64,000 bases of DNA from Salinicola salarius (GTDB taxonomy: Bacteria > Pseudomonadota > Gammaproteobacteria > Pseudomonadales > Halomonadaceae): contig NZ_NHOU01000017.1 in the NCBI RefSeq assembly GCF_002179555.1, forward strand, positions 16,696 through 80,695, written 5' to 3'. How positions within the stretch are numbered: position 1 is the stretch's first letter; every line of letters begins with the position of its first letter. The notes beneath the pieces are model-generated. The model had not been told where the DNA came from and did not search any database. It saw only the letters and a program-made list of their open reading frames with translations. Positions 1 through 10,006 of this stretch are shown one piece after another. The position numbers were made by a program, and so were the translations under genes.

Positions 1-1
1 G

Positions 2-328
2 ACGGCAGCTTTCAACCTGAACTTGCTGGATCGCCTGCGCGAGGAGCTGAACACCGAAATCGACCCCGGGCATTTTGCCCATCGGGCCTTCTTCAACGAG
101 GCGCAATCCCGCATCGAGATGCACTTGGTCAGCCAGTTACCCCAGGTCGTTGCGATCGAGGGCGAGCGCTTCCATTTCCTGGAGGGCGAGACGATCCATA
201 CCGAAAACTCCTACAAGTACACGGTCGAAGGCTTTCAGGCACTGACGGAGCGCGCGGGATTCAAGGCGCGCGCCTGCTGGACCGACGATGAGGACCTGTT
301 TAGCGTCCACTATCTGGAGCGCTGCTGA
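2..328 (+). CDS. egtD: EgtD-like histidine N-methyltransferase, C-terminal part (gene cut by window edge)
   Basis: The window opens inside this gene; 108 codons are visible in one frame ending in TGA, and no start is in view. The residues match the C-terminus of the SAM-dependent EgtD family (L-histidine N-alpha-methyltransferase, first step of ergothioneine-type synthesis): an ENSYKYT segment near visible residue 67 that shapes the histidine pocket, then F-x-A-L-x-x-R-A-G-F, a W-T-D motif and the terminal FSVHYLE strand. The full protein is normally about 320 residues, so roughly the last third is seen. EgtB or other partners would lie upstream, outside the window. The family call rests on motif memory. 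Confidence 0.75.
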   Translation, partial: TAAFNLNLLDRLREELNTEIDPGHFAHRAFFNEAQSRIEMHLVSQLPQVVAIEGERFHFLEGETIHTENSYKYTVEGFQALTERAGFKARACWTDDEDLFSVHYLERC

Positions 329-855
329 GTCGTACTGCTGGCGAGACAGGGCGGGCAGCCCGAGGGAGCATGAGCTGTCGGCTCGTTTACGATGAGCAAC
401 AAAATCCTACGGATACTTAGGCTAGATCATTATCCCTAATCATAATTTGGCTTTATCCTGTCGTCTTCCATTGGATGGATGCTCGCCAGGAATTCAGACA
501 GGAATGCTCTGATGCCATGGATTCACGGAGTTTGCGAGACCGTGATAGCCAAGCACCTATGGTCGTGCTTACTGAGGGCCCCGGCGCTTGCGCCTGGACC
601 CTCTTTCATTTTTCGTTGCTCTCCCGTTCTGCCGCTCTCCTTCATTCCGCGCCCGCCTGCACGATTCCACCATGCTTCTGCTCTTCGTTGATGGCTCGGC
701 AGCCAATGCTATCTGGCGGTCACGGATAGCAGGTGCCTCGGTTATATCCAGATGGCATAGAGAGAATTTTGCGTCGACTTTTATATTTCAAAATGATCTA
801 ACGTTATATCTAATTTGGCGTTACTCTAGGGACATGTCTTCCTAAAGGAGTCGCC
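329..855. other. 527-bp intergenic region with a repeated TAATTTGGC element
   Basis: No convincing gene is visible; the short frames here have poor coding character. Two AT-rich stretches share a core: ATAATTTGGCTTTA at about 442-455 and CTAATTTGGCGTTA at about 810-823. The second lies about 35 bp before the persulfide dioxygenase start and overlaps its expected promoter, so the pair may be operator sites for a sulfide- or persulfide-responsive regulator. That is inference; no regulator gene is adjacent. A strong ribosome binding site (AAAGGAG, about 844-850) precedes the next gene. Confidence 0.4.
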
Positions 856-1770
856 ATGAACACTTTCGCTCTCTCCCGCGGTGATAGGGAACGCGGCCGG
901 CCCGCTGTCGCTGGTTTCTTCGACCCTCGTACCTTCAGTATCCAGTACGTCGTCAGCGATCCCGCCACGCGGCGCTGTGCGATTATCGACCCTGTGCTTG
1001 ATTACGACGAGAAGTCCGGCGCCACCGCGACTCATCATGCCGACGAGCTGCTGGCGTATATCGAGCGCGAAGGGCTCGAGGTCGAATGGATTCTGGATAC
1101 CCACCCGCACGCGGATCACTTTTCCGCCGCACGCTATCTGCACGAGAAAACCGGCGCGCCCACCGCCATCGGCCGGCCGGTGACCCAGGTGCAGGCGCTG
1201 TGGAAGGCGATCTACAACTGGCCGGACCTGAGGGATGACGGCAGCCAGTGGGATCATCTGTTCGACGAAGGAGATACCTTCAAGCTGGGCGAGATCGATT
1301 GTCGCGTGATGCACTCGCCGGGGCATACGCTGGCCTCGATCACCTACGTGATCGGCGATGCCGCCTTCGTTCACGACACCCTGTTCCAGCCCGATTTCGG
1401 CACCGCCCGCGCCGACTTCCCCGGCGGTGACGCCCATCAGCTATGGCATTCGATCCAGGCGATCCTCGTGCTGCCCGACGAGACGCGCCTGTTCACCGGC
1501 CACGACTACATGCCCGACGGCCGCGAGCCGCAGTGGGAAAGCACCGTGCGCGAGCAGCGCGAGCATAACAAGCACCGGCTCGGCGAGAGCAGCGAGGCCG
1601 AGTACGTCGAGCTGCGCAACCGCCGCGACAGCGAATTGCCGATGCCGAAGCTGATCCTGCACGCGTTGCAGGTCAATATTCTCGGCGGACGTCTCCCCGA
1701 GCCGGAGAATAACGGCAAGCGCTATCTGAAGATTCCTCTCAATGCGCTGGAAGGCGCCGCGTGGGAGTGA
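856..1770 (+). CDS. blh: MBL-fold persulfide dioxygenase (Blh/ETHE1 family)
   Basis: A 304-residue metallo-beta-lactamase-fold protein. The metal ligands are visible: THPHADH at residues 82-88, HSPGH at 153-157, Asp174 in FVHDT and GHDY at 215-218. The order and spacing match ETHE1/Blh persulfide dioxygenases, which oxidise glutathione persulfide to sulfite using one non-haem iron. No rhodanese domain is fused. AAAGGAG sits about 6 nt before the ATG. It is the first gene of a run continuing with a SulP transporter, a DUF442-type sulfurtransferase and a split YeeE/YedE transporter, the arrangement seen in Blh-Pmp sulfide-detoxification operons. The gene was not included in the duplication that later produced the copy near 12-14 kb. 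Confidence 0.85.
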   Translation: MNTFALSRGDRERGRPAVAGFFDPRTFSIQYVVSDPATRRCAIIDPVLDYDEKSGATATHHADELLAYIEREGLEVEWILDTHPHADHFSAARYLHEKTGAPTAIGRPVTQVQALWKAIYNWPDLRDDGSQWDHLFDEGDTFKLGEIDCRVMHSPGHTLASITYVIGDAAFVHDTLFQPDFGTARADFPGGDAHQLWHSIQAILVLPDETRLFTGHDYMPDGREPQWESTVREQREHNKHRLGESSEAEYVELRNRRDSELPMPKLILHALQVNILGGRLPEPENNGKRYLKIPLNALEGAAWE

Positions 1771-1818
1771 GGGGAACCTCAGATCACTGCACGGTTCGGA
1801 CAACGAGGCCGACGAGTC

Positions 1819-3612
1819 ATGAATCAGCAGCACAGAGCCGGGCTGGCACGCTGGCTTCCGATCCTCGACTGGGGGCGGCGCTACAACGGCGAGTTGCTGG
1901 GCGAGGATCTGCTGGCGGCCACCATCGTGGCGCTGATGCTGATCCCGCAGGCGCTGGCCTACGCCATGCTGGCGGGGCTCCCGCCGGTAGTGGGGCTGTA
2001 TGCGAGCCTCGTGCCGCTGGTCGTCTATACCCTGCTGGGGAGTAGCGCGACGCTCTCGGTCGGCCCGATGGCGGTCGTGTCGTTGATGACGGCATCGGCG
2101 CTGTCGCAAGTTGCCGAATCGGGCTCGTCGGATTACATCGCCGCGGCCCTGGTGCTGGCGCTGCTCTCCGGGGCCATTCTCCTGATCATGGGGCTCTGCC
2201 GGCTGGGTTTTCTGGTCAACTTCCTGAGCCACCCGGTGATGACGGGATTCGTCAGCGCCTCGGGCGTGCTGATCGCGGCGAGTCAGCTCAAGCAGCTGCT
2301 CGGTGTCGAGCTCTCAGGTTCGACGCTGCCGGCGCTGTTGTCCCGGCTACCTTCGGCGCTGGGCGATGTCAGCCTGCCGACAGTGGTCATCGGGCTGGGG
2401 TCGCTCCTGCTGCTGTGGCTGATACGGCGGTGGGGCAAGCCCGCGCTGGAACGCTGCCGCGTGCCGGCCAGGGCGGCGGGCGTGCTGGTCAAGCTGGCGC
2501 CCATCGCCACCATCGTGCTGGCGGCGCTGGTGGCCAGTGCGGCGGGGTGGTTGGGCCGCGACGTGGCCGTCATCGGCGAGATTCCCGCCGGGCTGCCACC
2601 GCTGACCCTGCCCGACTGGGAGCCGGAGCTGTGGCGTTCGCTGATCGGCTTGGCAGTACTGATCAGCATCGTCGGCTACGTGGAATCGGTCTCGGTGGCC
2701 CAGGCGCTGGCGGTGCGCCGTGGCGAGCGCGTCGATCCGGACCAGGAACTGATCGGGCTCGGCGGGGCCAATCTGGCGGCGGCTTTCACCGGCGGCATGC
2801 CGATCACCGGCGGCTTCTCCCGCTCCGTGGTCAACTTCGATGCCGGCGCCCGTACCCCGGCCTCCAGCGCCTTCACCGCCGTGGGCATCGCGCTGGCCAT
2901 GCTGTTCCTGTCGCCGTGGCTGCGGGAGCTGCCGATGGCGACGCTGGCGGCGACCATCGTCATCGCCACCGTCTCGCTGATCGATCTGGCGGCGTTCAGG
3001 CGCGTCTGGCGCTATGCTCGCGGCGAGGGCATCGCGATGTCGGCGACCGCGCTGGCGACGCTGATGCTGGGCGTGGACGTGGGCATCCTGGTCGGCGTCG
3101 CCATGTCGCTGGCGCTGCATCTGTATGGCACCAGTCGGCCGCACAGCGCGGAAGTCGGCCGCATTCCCGGCACCGAGCATTTTCGCAACGTCCGCCGCCA
3201 TGCCGTGGAGACCGACGCTGGTGTCGCCATTCTGCGCGTCGACGAGAGTCTCTATTTCGCCAACGTTCGCCATCTGGAAGACCTGGTCACGGCGGTGGTC
3301 AATCGCGATCCGCCGCCAAGGGATCTGGTGCTGGCCTGCCAGGCGATCAACGTCATCGACGCGACGGCGCTGGAGAGTCTCGAGGCGCTCAATCGGCGCC
3401 TGCGGGAGCGGCACATCGGACTGCATCTGGCCGAGGTGAAAGGGCCGGTGATGGACCGATTGAGGCGTACCGAGCTGCTCGAGACGCTCAATGGCCGCGT
3501 CTTCCTGAGCACCTTCGATGCCTGGTGCGAACTGCATGGCCGCGGGACGGCACCATTGAGCCACCCGTGTATCGAATCGCCGGCACCCGGTCATTCGGTG
3601 ACCGCCGGTTGA
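1819..3612 (+). CDS. SulP-family inorganic anion transporter with STAS domain
   Basis: A 597-residue membrane protein. The first 410 or so residues form many hydrophobic helices with the SulP signature region near residues 30-70 (PQALAYAMLAGLPPVVGLYAS) and the ITGGFSRS segment near 330. The C-terminal 150 residues are a cytoplasmic STAS domain. SulP proteins carry sulfate, bicarbonate or other anions; here, between a persulfide dioxygenase and sulfur-transfer genes, export or import of sulfite or sulfate is the likely role. A weak ribosome site precedes the ATG, 48 nt after the previous stop. A 5'-truncated, frameshifted copy of the STAS-encoding end lies at 12032-12520. Confidence 0.88.
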   Translation: MNQQHRAGLARWLPILDWGRRYNGELLGEDLLAATIVALMLIPQALAYAMLAGLPPVVGLYASLVPLVVYTLLGSSATLSVGPMAVVSLMTASALSQVAESGSSDYIAAALVLALLSGAILLIMGLCRLGFLVNFLSHPVMTGFVSASGVLIAASQLKQLLGVELSGSTLPALLSRLPSALGDVSLPTVVIGLGSLLLLWLIRRWGKPALERCRVPARAAGVLVKLAPIATIVLAALVASAAGWLGRDVAVIGEIPAGLPPLTLPDWEPELWRSLIGLAVLISIVGYVESVSVAQALAVRRGERVDPDQELIGLGGANLAAAFTGGMPITGGFSRSVVNFDAGARTPASSAFTAVGIALAMLFLSPWLRELPMATLAATIVIATVSLIDLAAFRRVWRYARGEGIAMSATALATLMLGVDVGILVGVAMSLALHLYGTSRPHSAEVGRIPGTEHFRNVRRHAVETDAGVAILRVDESLYFANVRHLEDLVTAVVNRDPPPRDLVLACQAINVIDATALESLEALNRRLRERHIGLHLAEVKGPVMDRLRRTELLETLNGRVFLSTFDAWCELHGRGTAPLSHPCIESPAPGHSVTAG

Positions 3613-3649
3613 AGACATCAGCGTTACCACCAAGCAAGACGAGGAAATC

Positions 3650-4090
3650 ATGGATATCAAATCACTTGATAGTCGATTGAGCGTCACGGCGCAGCCCCGG
3701 CTCGATGAGCTCGAGCAACTCGCTGCCCAGGGGTTTGGCACGATTCTCTCCAACCGCCCACGGGGCGAAAGCGAGGACCAGCCGGACCCTGATGACCTGA
3801 AAGCCAAGGCGCAATCCTTGGGCATGGCCTGGCATGAGATTCCGGTCAAGCCGGGTGAATACTCCCAGGCCGATATCGAGAACTTCGCCCATGTCTTGAA
3901 CAGCGCCCCTGGCCGCGTGCTTGGCTTCTGCCGTTCGGGCAAGCGCGTGGCGCATCTCTGGGCCCTGTCACAGTCGGCGCATCGCCCCGTACCGGAACTC
4001 ATCGAGGCTGCCCGAGCCGCCGGTTACGATCTTGAGCCCCTGCGCGAGCGCCTCGAGCAGCAGGCAAGCCAGGCGCACTCAGGGCACTAA
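3650..4090 (+). CDS. DUF442/TIGR01244-type sulfurtransferase (phosphatase-like fold)
   Basis: A 146-residue soluble protein of the beta-lactamase-hydrolase-like DUF442 family (TIGR01244), which has a cysteine-phosphatase-like fold and usually sits beside or is fused to ETHE1 enzymes. The active-site loop is C94-R-S-G-K-R99. Family members are thought to move sulfane sulfur or act as rhodanese-like partners; which one applies cannot be read from the sequence. GAGG sits 5-6 nt before the ATG. The gene follows SulP by 37 nt and precedes the YeeE/YedE pair, so it is probably in one operon. A disabled copy is at 12708-13149. Confidence 0.8.
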   Translation: MDIKSLDSRLSVTAQPRLDELEQLAAQGFGTILSNRPRGESEDQPDPDDLKAKAQSLGMAWHEIPVKPGEYSQADIENFAHVLNSAPGRVLGFCRSGKRVAHLWALSQSAHRPVPELIEAARAAGYDLEPLRERLEQQASQAHSGH

Positions 4091-4136
4091 GCACGCCCGA
4101 GACCGGCAAGCACGCGATGCCAGACAGGGCCGTTCA

Positions 4137-4188
4137 CCATTTTTTCGAAAAGCCACATTTTCTTGAAAAACCACATTTTCTTGAAAAG
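4137..4188 (+). repeat. Three tandem copies of a 16-18 bp unit
   Basis: Head-to-tail units at 4137-4152, 4153-4170 and 4171-4188. The last two are CCACATTTTCTTGAAAA plus A or G; the first is a shortened variant (CCATTTTTTCGAAAAG). The array lies 46 nt after the sulfurtransferase stop and just before the YeeE start. It has no dyad large enough for a terminator, and the second module copy (13150-13219) lacks it. It belongs to the series of short tandem duplications listed in the findings. Confidence 0.9.
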
Positions 4189-4211
4189 CCAATGGCTTCA
4201 TGGAGCTACAC

Positions 4212-4667
4212 ATGGATATAGGGGCAAGTCTTTCAGGGTTGGTGGGCGGCATCCTTATTGGCCTGTCTGCCATCTGGCTGATGGGGTCACTGGGCCGTAT
4301 TGCCGGCATCAGTGGCATTCTCTCGGGGCTTCTGCTGGAGCGCCCCCGGGGCGATTCAGCCTGGCGGCTGGCTTTCCTGCTGGGCCTGGTTAGCGGCCCT
4401 ATGGTGCTCATGCTGCTGGGCGGGGAACTCGGCAATGTGGCCGGAGCCCCTGACGAGGTCATCGGCACGCCGGCGGGCGGTGTCGGGTCAATGGTGATCG
4501 CGGGTCTCCTGGTCGGCGTAGGTACAGGCATCGGCAGTGGCTGTACCAGTGGTCATGGCGTGTGTGGCCTGGCCCGGCTATCTCCCCGCTCGCTGGTCGC
4601 CACCCTGACTTTCCTGGGAGTCGCCATGGTGACCGTCTTTATCATGCGTCATGTGCTTGGGGGATGA
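4212..4667 (+). CDS. YeeE/YedE family sulfur-compound transporter, first half
   Basis: A 151-residue membrane protein with about four hydrophobic helices. The conserved loop G-S-G-C111-T-S-G-H-G-V-C118-G is the pore motif of YeeE/YedE (DUF395) proteins, which import thiosulfate or related sulfur compounds through cysteine relays. The transporter is split into two half-proteins, as in PmpA/PmpB. I chose the ATG at 4212 over the one at 4200: GGAG lies 6 nt before it, and the N-terminus then aligns without gaps with the second copy at 13220. It overlaps or abuts the second half. Confidence 0.85.
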   Translation: MDIGASLSGLVGGILIGLSAIWLMGSLGRIAGISGILSGLLLERPRGDSAWRLAFLLGLVSGPMVLMLLGGELGNVAGAPDEVIGTPAGGVGSMVIAGLLVGVGTGIGSGCTSGHGVCGLARLSPRSLVATLTFLGVAMVTVFIMRHVLGG

Positions 4668-4669
4668 AC

Positions 4670-5110
4670 ATGAAAACGCTCATGGGATATATCGCTGGGC
4701 TCCTGTTCGGGCTAGGCCTGGCGATCGGCGGCATGACCGACCCAGCCCGCGTCCTCGACTTCCTGGATATCCTTGGCGACTGGGATCCGACGCTAATGTT
4801 TGTCCTGGGTGGCGCCGTGGTCACCACCTTCATCGGTTATCGGCTTGTATTGCGCCGCTCACAACCGTTGTTCGCCCCGGCCTTTCAAGTACCTACCAGA
4901 CGGGATCTGGACGGAAAGCTGATCGGCGGGGCGGCCCTGTTCGGCGTCGGTTGGGGGTTATCCGGCTACTGCCCCGGACCGGCGTTCGCCTCGTTCGCCG
5001 GGCTGAGCGCGCCCCTCATGGCCATGCTGGTTGCGATGGTGGTAGGCTGGTGGCTGGCCCGAGTTGTCTCGCGCGGAGAAAGGAAAAATGCTTACAGACC
5101 TCAGCAATAA
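4670..5110 (+). CDS. YeeE/YedE family sulfur-compound transporter, second half
   Basis: A 146-residue membrane protein, partner of the preceding half. It carries the G-W-G-L-S-G-Y-C101-P-G-P-A motif, with the conserved cysteine typical of the C-terminal half of YeeE/YedE. An ATG at 4664 overlaps the upstream stop (ATGA); the ATG at 4670 matches the start of the second copy, so I favour it, but both are possible. Tight coupling implies that the two halves are made together as one transporter. The last codons and stop lie inside a 12-bp tandem repeat that continues downstream, so the C-terminal tail differs from the 13675 copy. Confidence 0.85.
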   Translation: MKTLMGYIAGLLFGLGLAIGGMTDPARVLDFLDILGDWDPTLMFVLGGAVVTTFIGYRLVLRRSQPLFAPAFQVPTRRDLDGKLIGGAALFGVGWGLSGYCPGPAFASFAGLSAPLMAMLVAMVVGWWLARVVSRGERKNAYRPQQ

Positions 5111-5135
5111 GCTCAGCAATAAGCTCAACACAACG
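5100..5135 (+). repeat. 12-bp tandem repeat spanning a stop codon
   Basis: CTCAGCAATAAG occurs twice exactly (5100-5111, 5112-5123), followed by a degenerate third copy (5124-5135, CTCAACACAACG). The TAA stop of the upstream gene is inside unit 1 and is repeated in frame in unit 2. Confidence 0.9.
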
Positions 5136-5169
5136 CGATAGTCCCACCCACCCAAATAGGGAGCATAAC

Positions 5170-5739
5170 ATGCACTCTACTTCACGATTTATGACTGCTG
5201 CCTTGGTTGCCATGCTGGGGAGTTCCTTGGCCGGTACAAGTGCACTGGCGGCGGAGATGTCCTTCAAGACGCCCGTGATCGACGGCGTGGGCCAGATTCG
5301 CTCCCAACCTGCACAGGACCTGACTTACCAACCAGACGTTGACAAGGACTACAAGGCGGTCTTCAACCTGACCCGAGCTGCCAGCGAGCCGGATCAGATC
5401 AGCCACGGACTGCAACAAGTCGCGAGAGCCGTGAACCTTTACGCCGAGGCTAATGTGCCTCTGGAGCGGCTGGACTTCGTTGTCGTCATCTCGGGTAAAG
5501 CAACGCCCATCGTCCTCGACAACGAGCATTACCGGGCGAAGTTCGGTGTAGACAACCCTAACCTGCCAGTCATCGAGCAGCTGTCCAAAGTGGGCGTCGA
5601 CGTCGCCGTATGTAGCCAAGCCTTGGCCATACTTGGCTATCCTGACAGCGGCGTTGATGAGCATGTAAGGCTGGCGCTGTCAGCGCTAACAACCGTAATC
5701 GAACTGCAACAGGAAGGTTATGCCCTTGTTCCGTTGTGA
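5170..5739 (+). CDS. Exported DsrE-family protein
   Basis: A 189-residue protein with a signal peptide (residues 1-28, ending SALAA) followed by a DsrE/DsrF-like fold: FNLTRA near 66-70, an FVVVISGKA strand near 103-111 and one cysteine, C148, in VAVCSQ at the position of the sulfur-carrying cysteine in DsrE and TusD relatives. A periplasmic DsrE protein could accept or pass sulfane sulfur to the YeeE/YedE transporter encoded just upstream (59 nt away). The start ATG follows a weak GGG-AGC ribosome site. There is no counterpart beside the second module copy. The exact sulfur substrate cannot be inferred. Confidence 0.8.
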   Translation: MHSTSRFMTAALVAMLGSSLAGTSALAAEMSFKTPVIDGVGQIRSQPAQDLTYQPDVDKDYKAVFNLTRAASEPDQISHGLQQVARAVNLYAEANVPLERLDFVVVISGKATPIVLDNEHYRAKFGVDNPNLPVIEQLSKVGVDVAVCSQALAILGYPDSGVDEHVRLALSALTTVIELQQEGYALVPL

Positions 5740-5841
5740 TTGAAGCAATGTTTGCAAGCCGCGCTCGCGACTATGCTTTGCGCAGCGAAATCACAAGGCG
5801 AACACAAGGGCAAAGCAAAAGCGACTGTGGCAGAGCGTTCT

Positions 5842-5863
5842 CTCCCCGGCTTATGCCGGGGAG
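5842..5863 (+). terminator. Hairpin after the sulfur module
   Basis: A perfect 9-bp stem (CTCCCCGGC / GCCGGGGAG) with a TTAT loop, about 100 nt after the DsrE stop. There is no U-tract, so it could be a weak terminator or mRNA-stabilising hairpin. The rest of 5740-5995 shows nothing recognisable. Confidence 0.5.
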
Positions 5864-5995
5864 TTGCCTGCTCAGTCTCGATAGTCATGCTGGACAAGTG
5901 GCTGTGTGGGGGCAGGCCTCCCAACCTGAATTAGACAGCTCACGGTGTCATCGTTGCTTTTGAGTGCAAGATCTGAATTGACCGAGGACTAAGCA

Positions 5996-6112
5996 ATGCA
6001 CGAAATGATGGGAGGAGGAATGGCGTGGGGATCGGGATTGTTATGGTGGTTGACCGCCATTTTCCTGATTCTCGCCATTGCCGTTGCCTTAAAATATCTC
6101 TTCAAGAAATGA
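5996..6112 (+). CDS. Small membrane protein, 38 residues
   Basis: A short open frame starting at an ATG and ending in TGA, encoding a Met/Gly-rich head (MHEMMGGGMAWGSG), one strongly hydrophobic helix (about residues 15-33) and a basic end (KYLFKK). This pattern resembles the tiny membrane proteins often found in copper-handling loci, and a Met-rich multicopper oxidase follows 385 bp downstream. No clear Shine-Dalgarno sequence is seen (AGGACTAAGCA precedes it). Function is unknown; the call rests on composition and context. Confidence 0.5.
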   Translation: MHEMMGGGMAWGSGLLWWLTAIFLILAIAVALKYLFKK

Positions 6113-6206
6113 GGCGAATGGGCTGGTTGGGCCTGCTTGTCTTGCCATTCGTGCTGCAGGGCGGCGCTTATAGATTGGTTCCAAGTTTTAAGAGCGGGGG
6201 ATTAAT

Positions 6207-6329
6207 GCTGACTTTAGCGGGGTGGGCTACGCCACCATGGTGCTGGTGATGACGGCCACTCCGCTGGCCATGGGCGTCGTTCTACCGGAACTTATTGATA
6301 CCAGTTCACCAGGCTTTTGTCGGCAATGA
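6207..6329 (+). pseudogene. Remnant of an MFS transporter
   Basis: One frame reads ADFSGVGYATMVLVMTATPL followed by AMGVV. This matches the internal G-Y-x-x-M-x-L-v-M-T-A-T-P-L-A-M helix of a common proteobacterial MFS permease family. There is no start, no upstream helix bundle, and the frame stops after 40 codons. It is a short fossil. The surrounding 6113-6497 holds no intact gene. Family assignment is from motif memory. Confidence 0.45.
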
Positions 6330-6497
6330 CTCGTTATCGACCCCTGCACGCCACGTGACGAAGCATGGGCTGGATGATGAAAGCCTGGTCCGGTGTCGAT
6401 GTTTCTTTTTTTGGCGCGAGATTGAGTTGCAAGTGACAGCTGTGTTGGCTCGACACATGCCCCTGTTTTCTCGCGTTATTTCCAGGAGCGACAATTT

Positions 6498-7979
<1,482 letters not shown>

Positions 7980-8186
7980 ACCAATTGGCTCAGGGCTGCC
8001 CGATACTGGGCGGCTTATGGGTCTCGGCTGGTAGCGCCGTACCTTGTGATGATGCCTGGTATGGGGGCGGGGGTTGCCGCCTCCGGAACGAAGCATCCCA
8101 ATGTCGAACGAATCAAGAGTGTCGTGGGTCACTCCGTGTTCGGCCTCGGCATGTATCTGACGGCGGTTGGCTTCAATGCACTGTAG
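7980..8186 (+). pseudogene. C-terminal remnant of a YagU/DUF-type membrane protein
   Basis: Directly after the oxidase TAA the same frame stays open for 68 codons to a TAG at 8184-8186 but has no start of its own. It reads like a membrane-protein tail: P-Y-L-V-M-M-P-G-M-G-A-G-V-A-A near the middle and S-V-V-G-H-S-V-F-G-L-G-M-Y-L near the end. The pattern recalls the last helices of YagU/DUF1440-like proteins. Its N-terminal part is gone, presumably lost when the oxidase gene arrived. The family name is tentative; the absence of a start is direct. Confidence 0.4.
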
Positions 8187-8204
8187 AAATGAGAGATGGT
8201 TGCC

Positions 8205-8876
8205 ATGTACGTGAATGCCGATTTTGCACAGCGAGCCTCTATCACGTCCGAGCAGTACCAGTGGGTGGCCTCGCCCCAGGGTGGCGTCGAACGGATGATG
8301 CTCGATCGACTGGGCGCCGAGAAGGCCCGCGCCACCAGCTTGGTGCGCTATGCGCCCGGCTCACGTTTTCCGCCCCATGAGCACCCCGGCGGTGAAGAGA
8401 TCCTGGTGCTCTCCGGTACCTTCTCCGACGAGATGGGCAACTATCCCGCCGGCTGGTACCTGCGCAATCCGCCGGGCTCATCCCATCAGCCCTTCAGCCG
8501 CGAGGGGGCCACCATCTTCGTCAAGCTATGGCAGATGCCGCCTGATGAGACGCGGCAGGTCCGCGTCGATACCGGTGACCCCGCCGCCTGGCGGCGCGAG
8601 GAGGAGGGGCGCGAGGTCTGCCCGCTGTTCTCCAGCGCCGGCGAGCGGGTTTGCCTGCAGCGCCTGGCGCCAAGGCAGGTCCTGCCCCTGGAGACCGCCC
8701 GGGGCGCCGAGCTGCTAGTGCTGTCGGGTGAGATGCGCCTCGACGGCCAGGCTTATCGCGAGGGGAGCTGGGTGCGCCTGCCCGTGGGGGAGTCGCCGGA
8801 GATCGCCGCCGGCGACGCGGGGGTTACCTGCTACCTCAAGGCCGGTCACCTAGCCACCGTGACCGAGGCGAGGTAG
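8205..8876 (+). CDS. Cupin-domain protein (ChrR-like, two cupin halves)
   Basis: A 223-residue soluble protein. The first half contains a classic cupin metal site: F-P-P-H-E-H-P-G-G-E-E with a later histidine in S-S-H-Q-P, as in the anti-sigma ChrR C-terminal domain and related anti-oxidant cupins. The second half (about 120-220) repeats the barrel but lacks the histidines. The ATG at 8205 is preferred over 8196 because GAGAG lies 9 nt upstream of it. The next gene, a flavin oxidoreductase, starts 2 nt after its stop, so they are cotranscribed. No zinc-binding anti-sigma domain or ECF sigma gene is nearby, so a regulatory role is not indicated. Substrate is unknown. Confidence 0.75.
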   Translation: MYVNADFAQRASITSEQYQWVASPQGGVERMMLDRLGAEKARATSLVRYAPGSRFPPHEHPGGEEILVLSGTFSDEMGNYPAGWYLRNPPGSSHQPFSREGATIFVKLWQMPPDETRQVRVDTGDPAAWRREEEGREVCPLFSSAGERVCLQRLAPRQVLPLETARGAELLVLSGEMRLDGQAYREGSWVRLPVGESPEIAAGDAGVTCYLKAGHLATVTEAR

Positions 8877-8878
8877 GC

Positions 8879-10003
8879 ATGCAGACGACGCGCTTTGCCA
8901 TCGTCGGCGGTGGTCTCGGCGGCCTCTACGCCGCCTTCCTGCTGGAGCGGTTGGGCATTCGCGACTACATGCTGCTGGAAGCGCGGGACCGCCTGGGTGG
9001 CCGGATCGCCTCGGCATCCTGGCACTCGGCTTTGGGGTCGGCCGGAGCCAACGATATCGATCGCTTCGACCTAGGCCCGGCCTGGTTCTGGCCTGACTTT
9101 CAGCCGCAGCTTGACCGGCTGATACGAGACCTTGGCCTGGCGCGCTTCGAGCAGCATGACGCTGGCGACATGCTGATAGAGCGCTCCCCCCATGGTCAGC
9201 CGATGCGGATACCCGGCGTCGCCAATGTGCCGGCCTCGATGCGTCTTGTCGGCAGCATGAGCTCGCTGACCGAGGCCCTGCATCGTCGTCTGGACGATAC
9301 GCGACTTTTCACCGGCCAAGCGGTGCGACGAATGCGTATCGACGGAGCGTTTGTCGAGCTGGAAAGCCTCGATGCCAGCGGGCACGCCACTCGCTGGCGT
9401 GCCGAGCATGTGCTGCTGGGGATACCGCCGCGCCTTATCCAAGAGGCCATCACATTCACGCCGCCCCTTCCGCCAACACTCCACCGACAGTGGCGCGATA
9501 CGGCCACCTGGATGGCGCCGCACGCCAAGTACCTGGTGCTCTTCGAGGCGCCGTTTTGGCGTGAGCAGGGCCTGTCTGGTGAAGCGCGCAGTGCGGGTGG
9601 CCCCTTGGGCGAGATCCATGATGCTTCCGTGCCCGGCGGACACGCCGCACTGTTCGGCTTCTTTGGTGTGCCGGCCAAGGCCCGCGGAAGCGTGCCCGAA
9701 ATGACGCTACGCGCCCACTGCCGTGAACAGCTCGTGCGCCTGTTCGGCCCTGAAGCGGCATCCCCCAGCCGGGAGATCATCAAGGACTGGGCGCGGGAGC
9801 CCTACACGACCACCGCCGGTGACCTGGAAGGCGATGGCCAGCATGTCGCCGCTCCTGCCGCCACACCGGCATCCGGCCCCTGGCAAGGCCGCCTGAGAGG
9901 TATCGCCAGCGAATGGTCAGCGCAGTTTCCCGGCTATGTCGCCGGCGCCATCGAGGCGGCGAGCCTCGGCGTGCAGGCAATCGCTGCTCCTGATAAGGAG
10001 TGA
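8879..10003 (+). CDS. Flavin amine oxidase-like FAD-dependent oxidoreductase
   Basis: A 374-residue protein. The FAD dinucleotide-binding motif G-G-G-L-G-G-L-Y at about 9-16 is followed by the E-A-R-D-R-L-G-G-R motif near 36-44 that defines the amine oxidase/phytoene desaturase superfamily. At 374 residues it is shorter than typical monoamine oxidases (about 450). It lies 2 nt after the cupin gene with GAGG as ribosome site, so cupin and oxidase are likely one operon. No signal peptide is visible. Amine or carotenoid-like substrates are possible, and nothing in the neighbours narrows this. Confidence 0.75.
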   Translation: MQTTRFAIVGGGLGGLYAAFLLERLGIRDYMLLEARDRLGGRIASASWHSALGSAGANDIDRFDLGPAWFWPDFQPQLDRLIRDLGLARFEQHDAGDMLIERSPHGQPMRIPGVANVPASMRLVGSMSSLTEALHRRLDDTRLFTGQAVRRMRIDGAFVELESLDASGHATRWRAEHVLLGIPPRLIQEAITFTPPLPPTLHRQWRDTATWMAPHAKYLVLFEAPFWREQGLSGEARSAGGPLGEIHDASVPGGHAALFGFFGVPAKARGSVPEMTLRAHCREQLVRLFGPEAASPSREIIKDWAREPYTTTAGDLEGDGQHVAAPAATPASGPWQGRLRGIASEWSAQFPGYVAGAIEAASLGVQAIAAPDKE

Positions 10004-10006
10004 GCC

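Noticed and set aside
2347..4002. 551-codon open frame on the minus strand opposite SulP
   Set aside because: It is antisense to well-supported genes, Arg/Gln/His-rich and without domains; an artefact of high GC.
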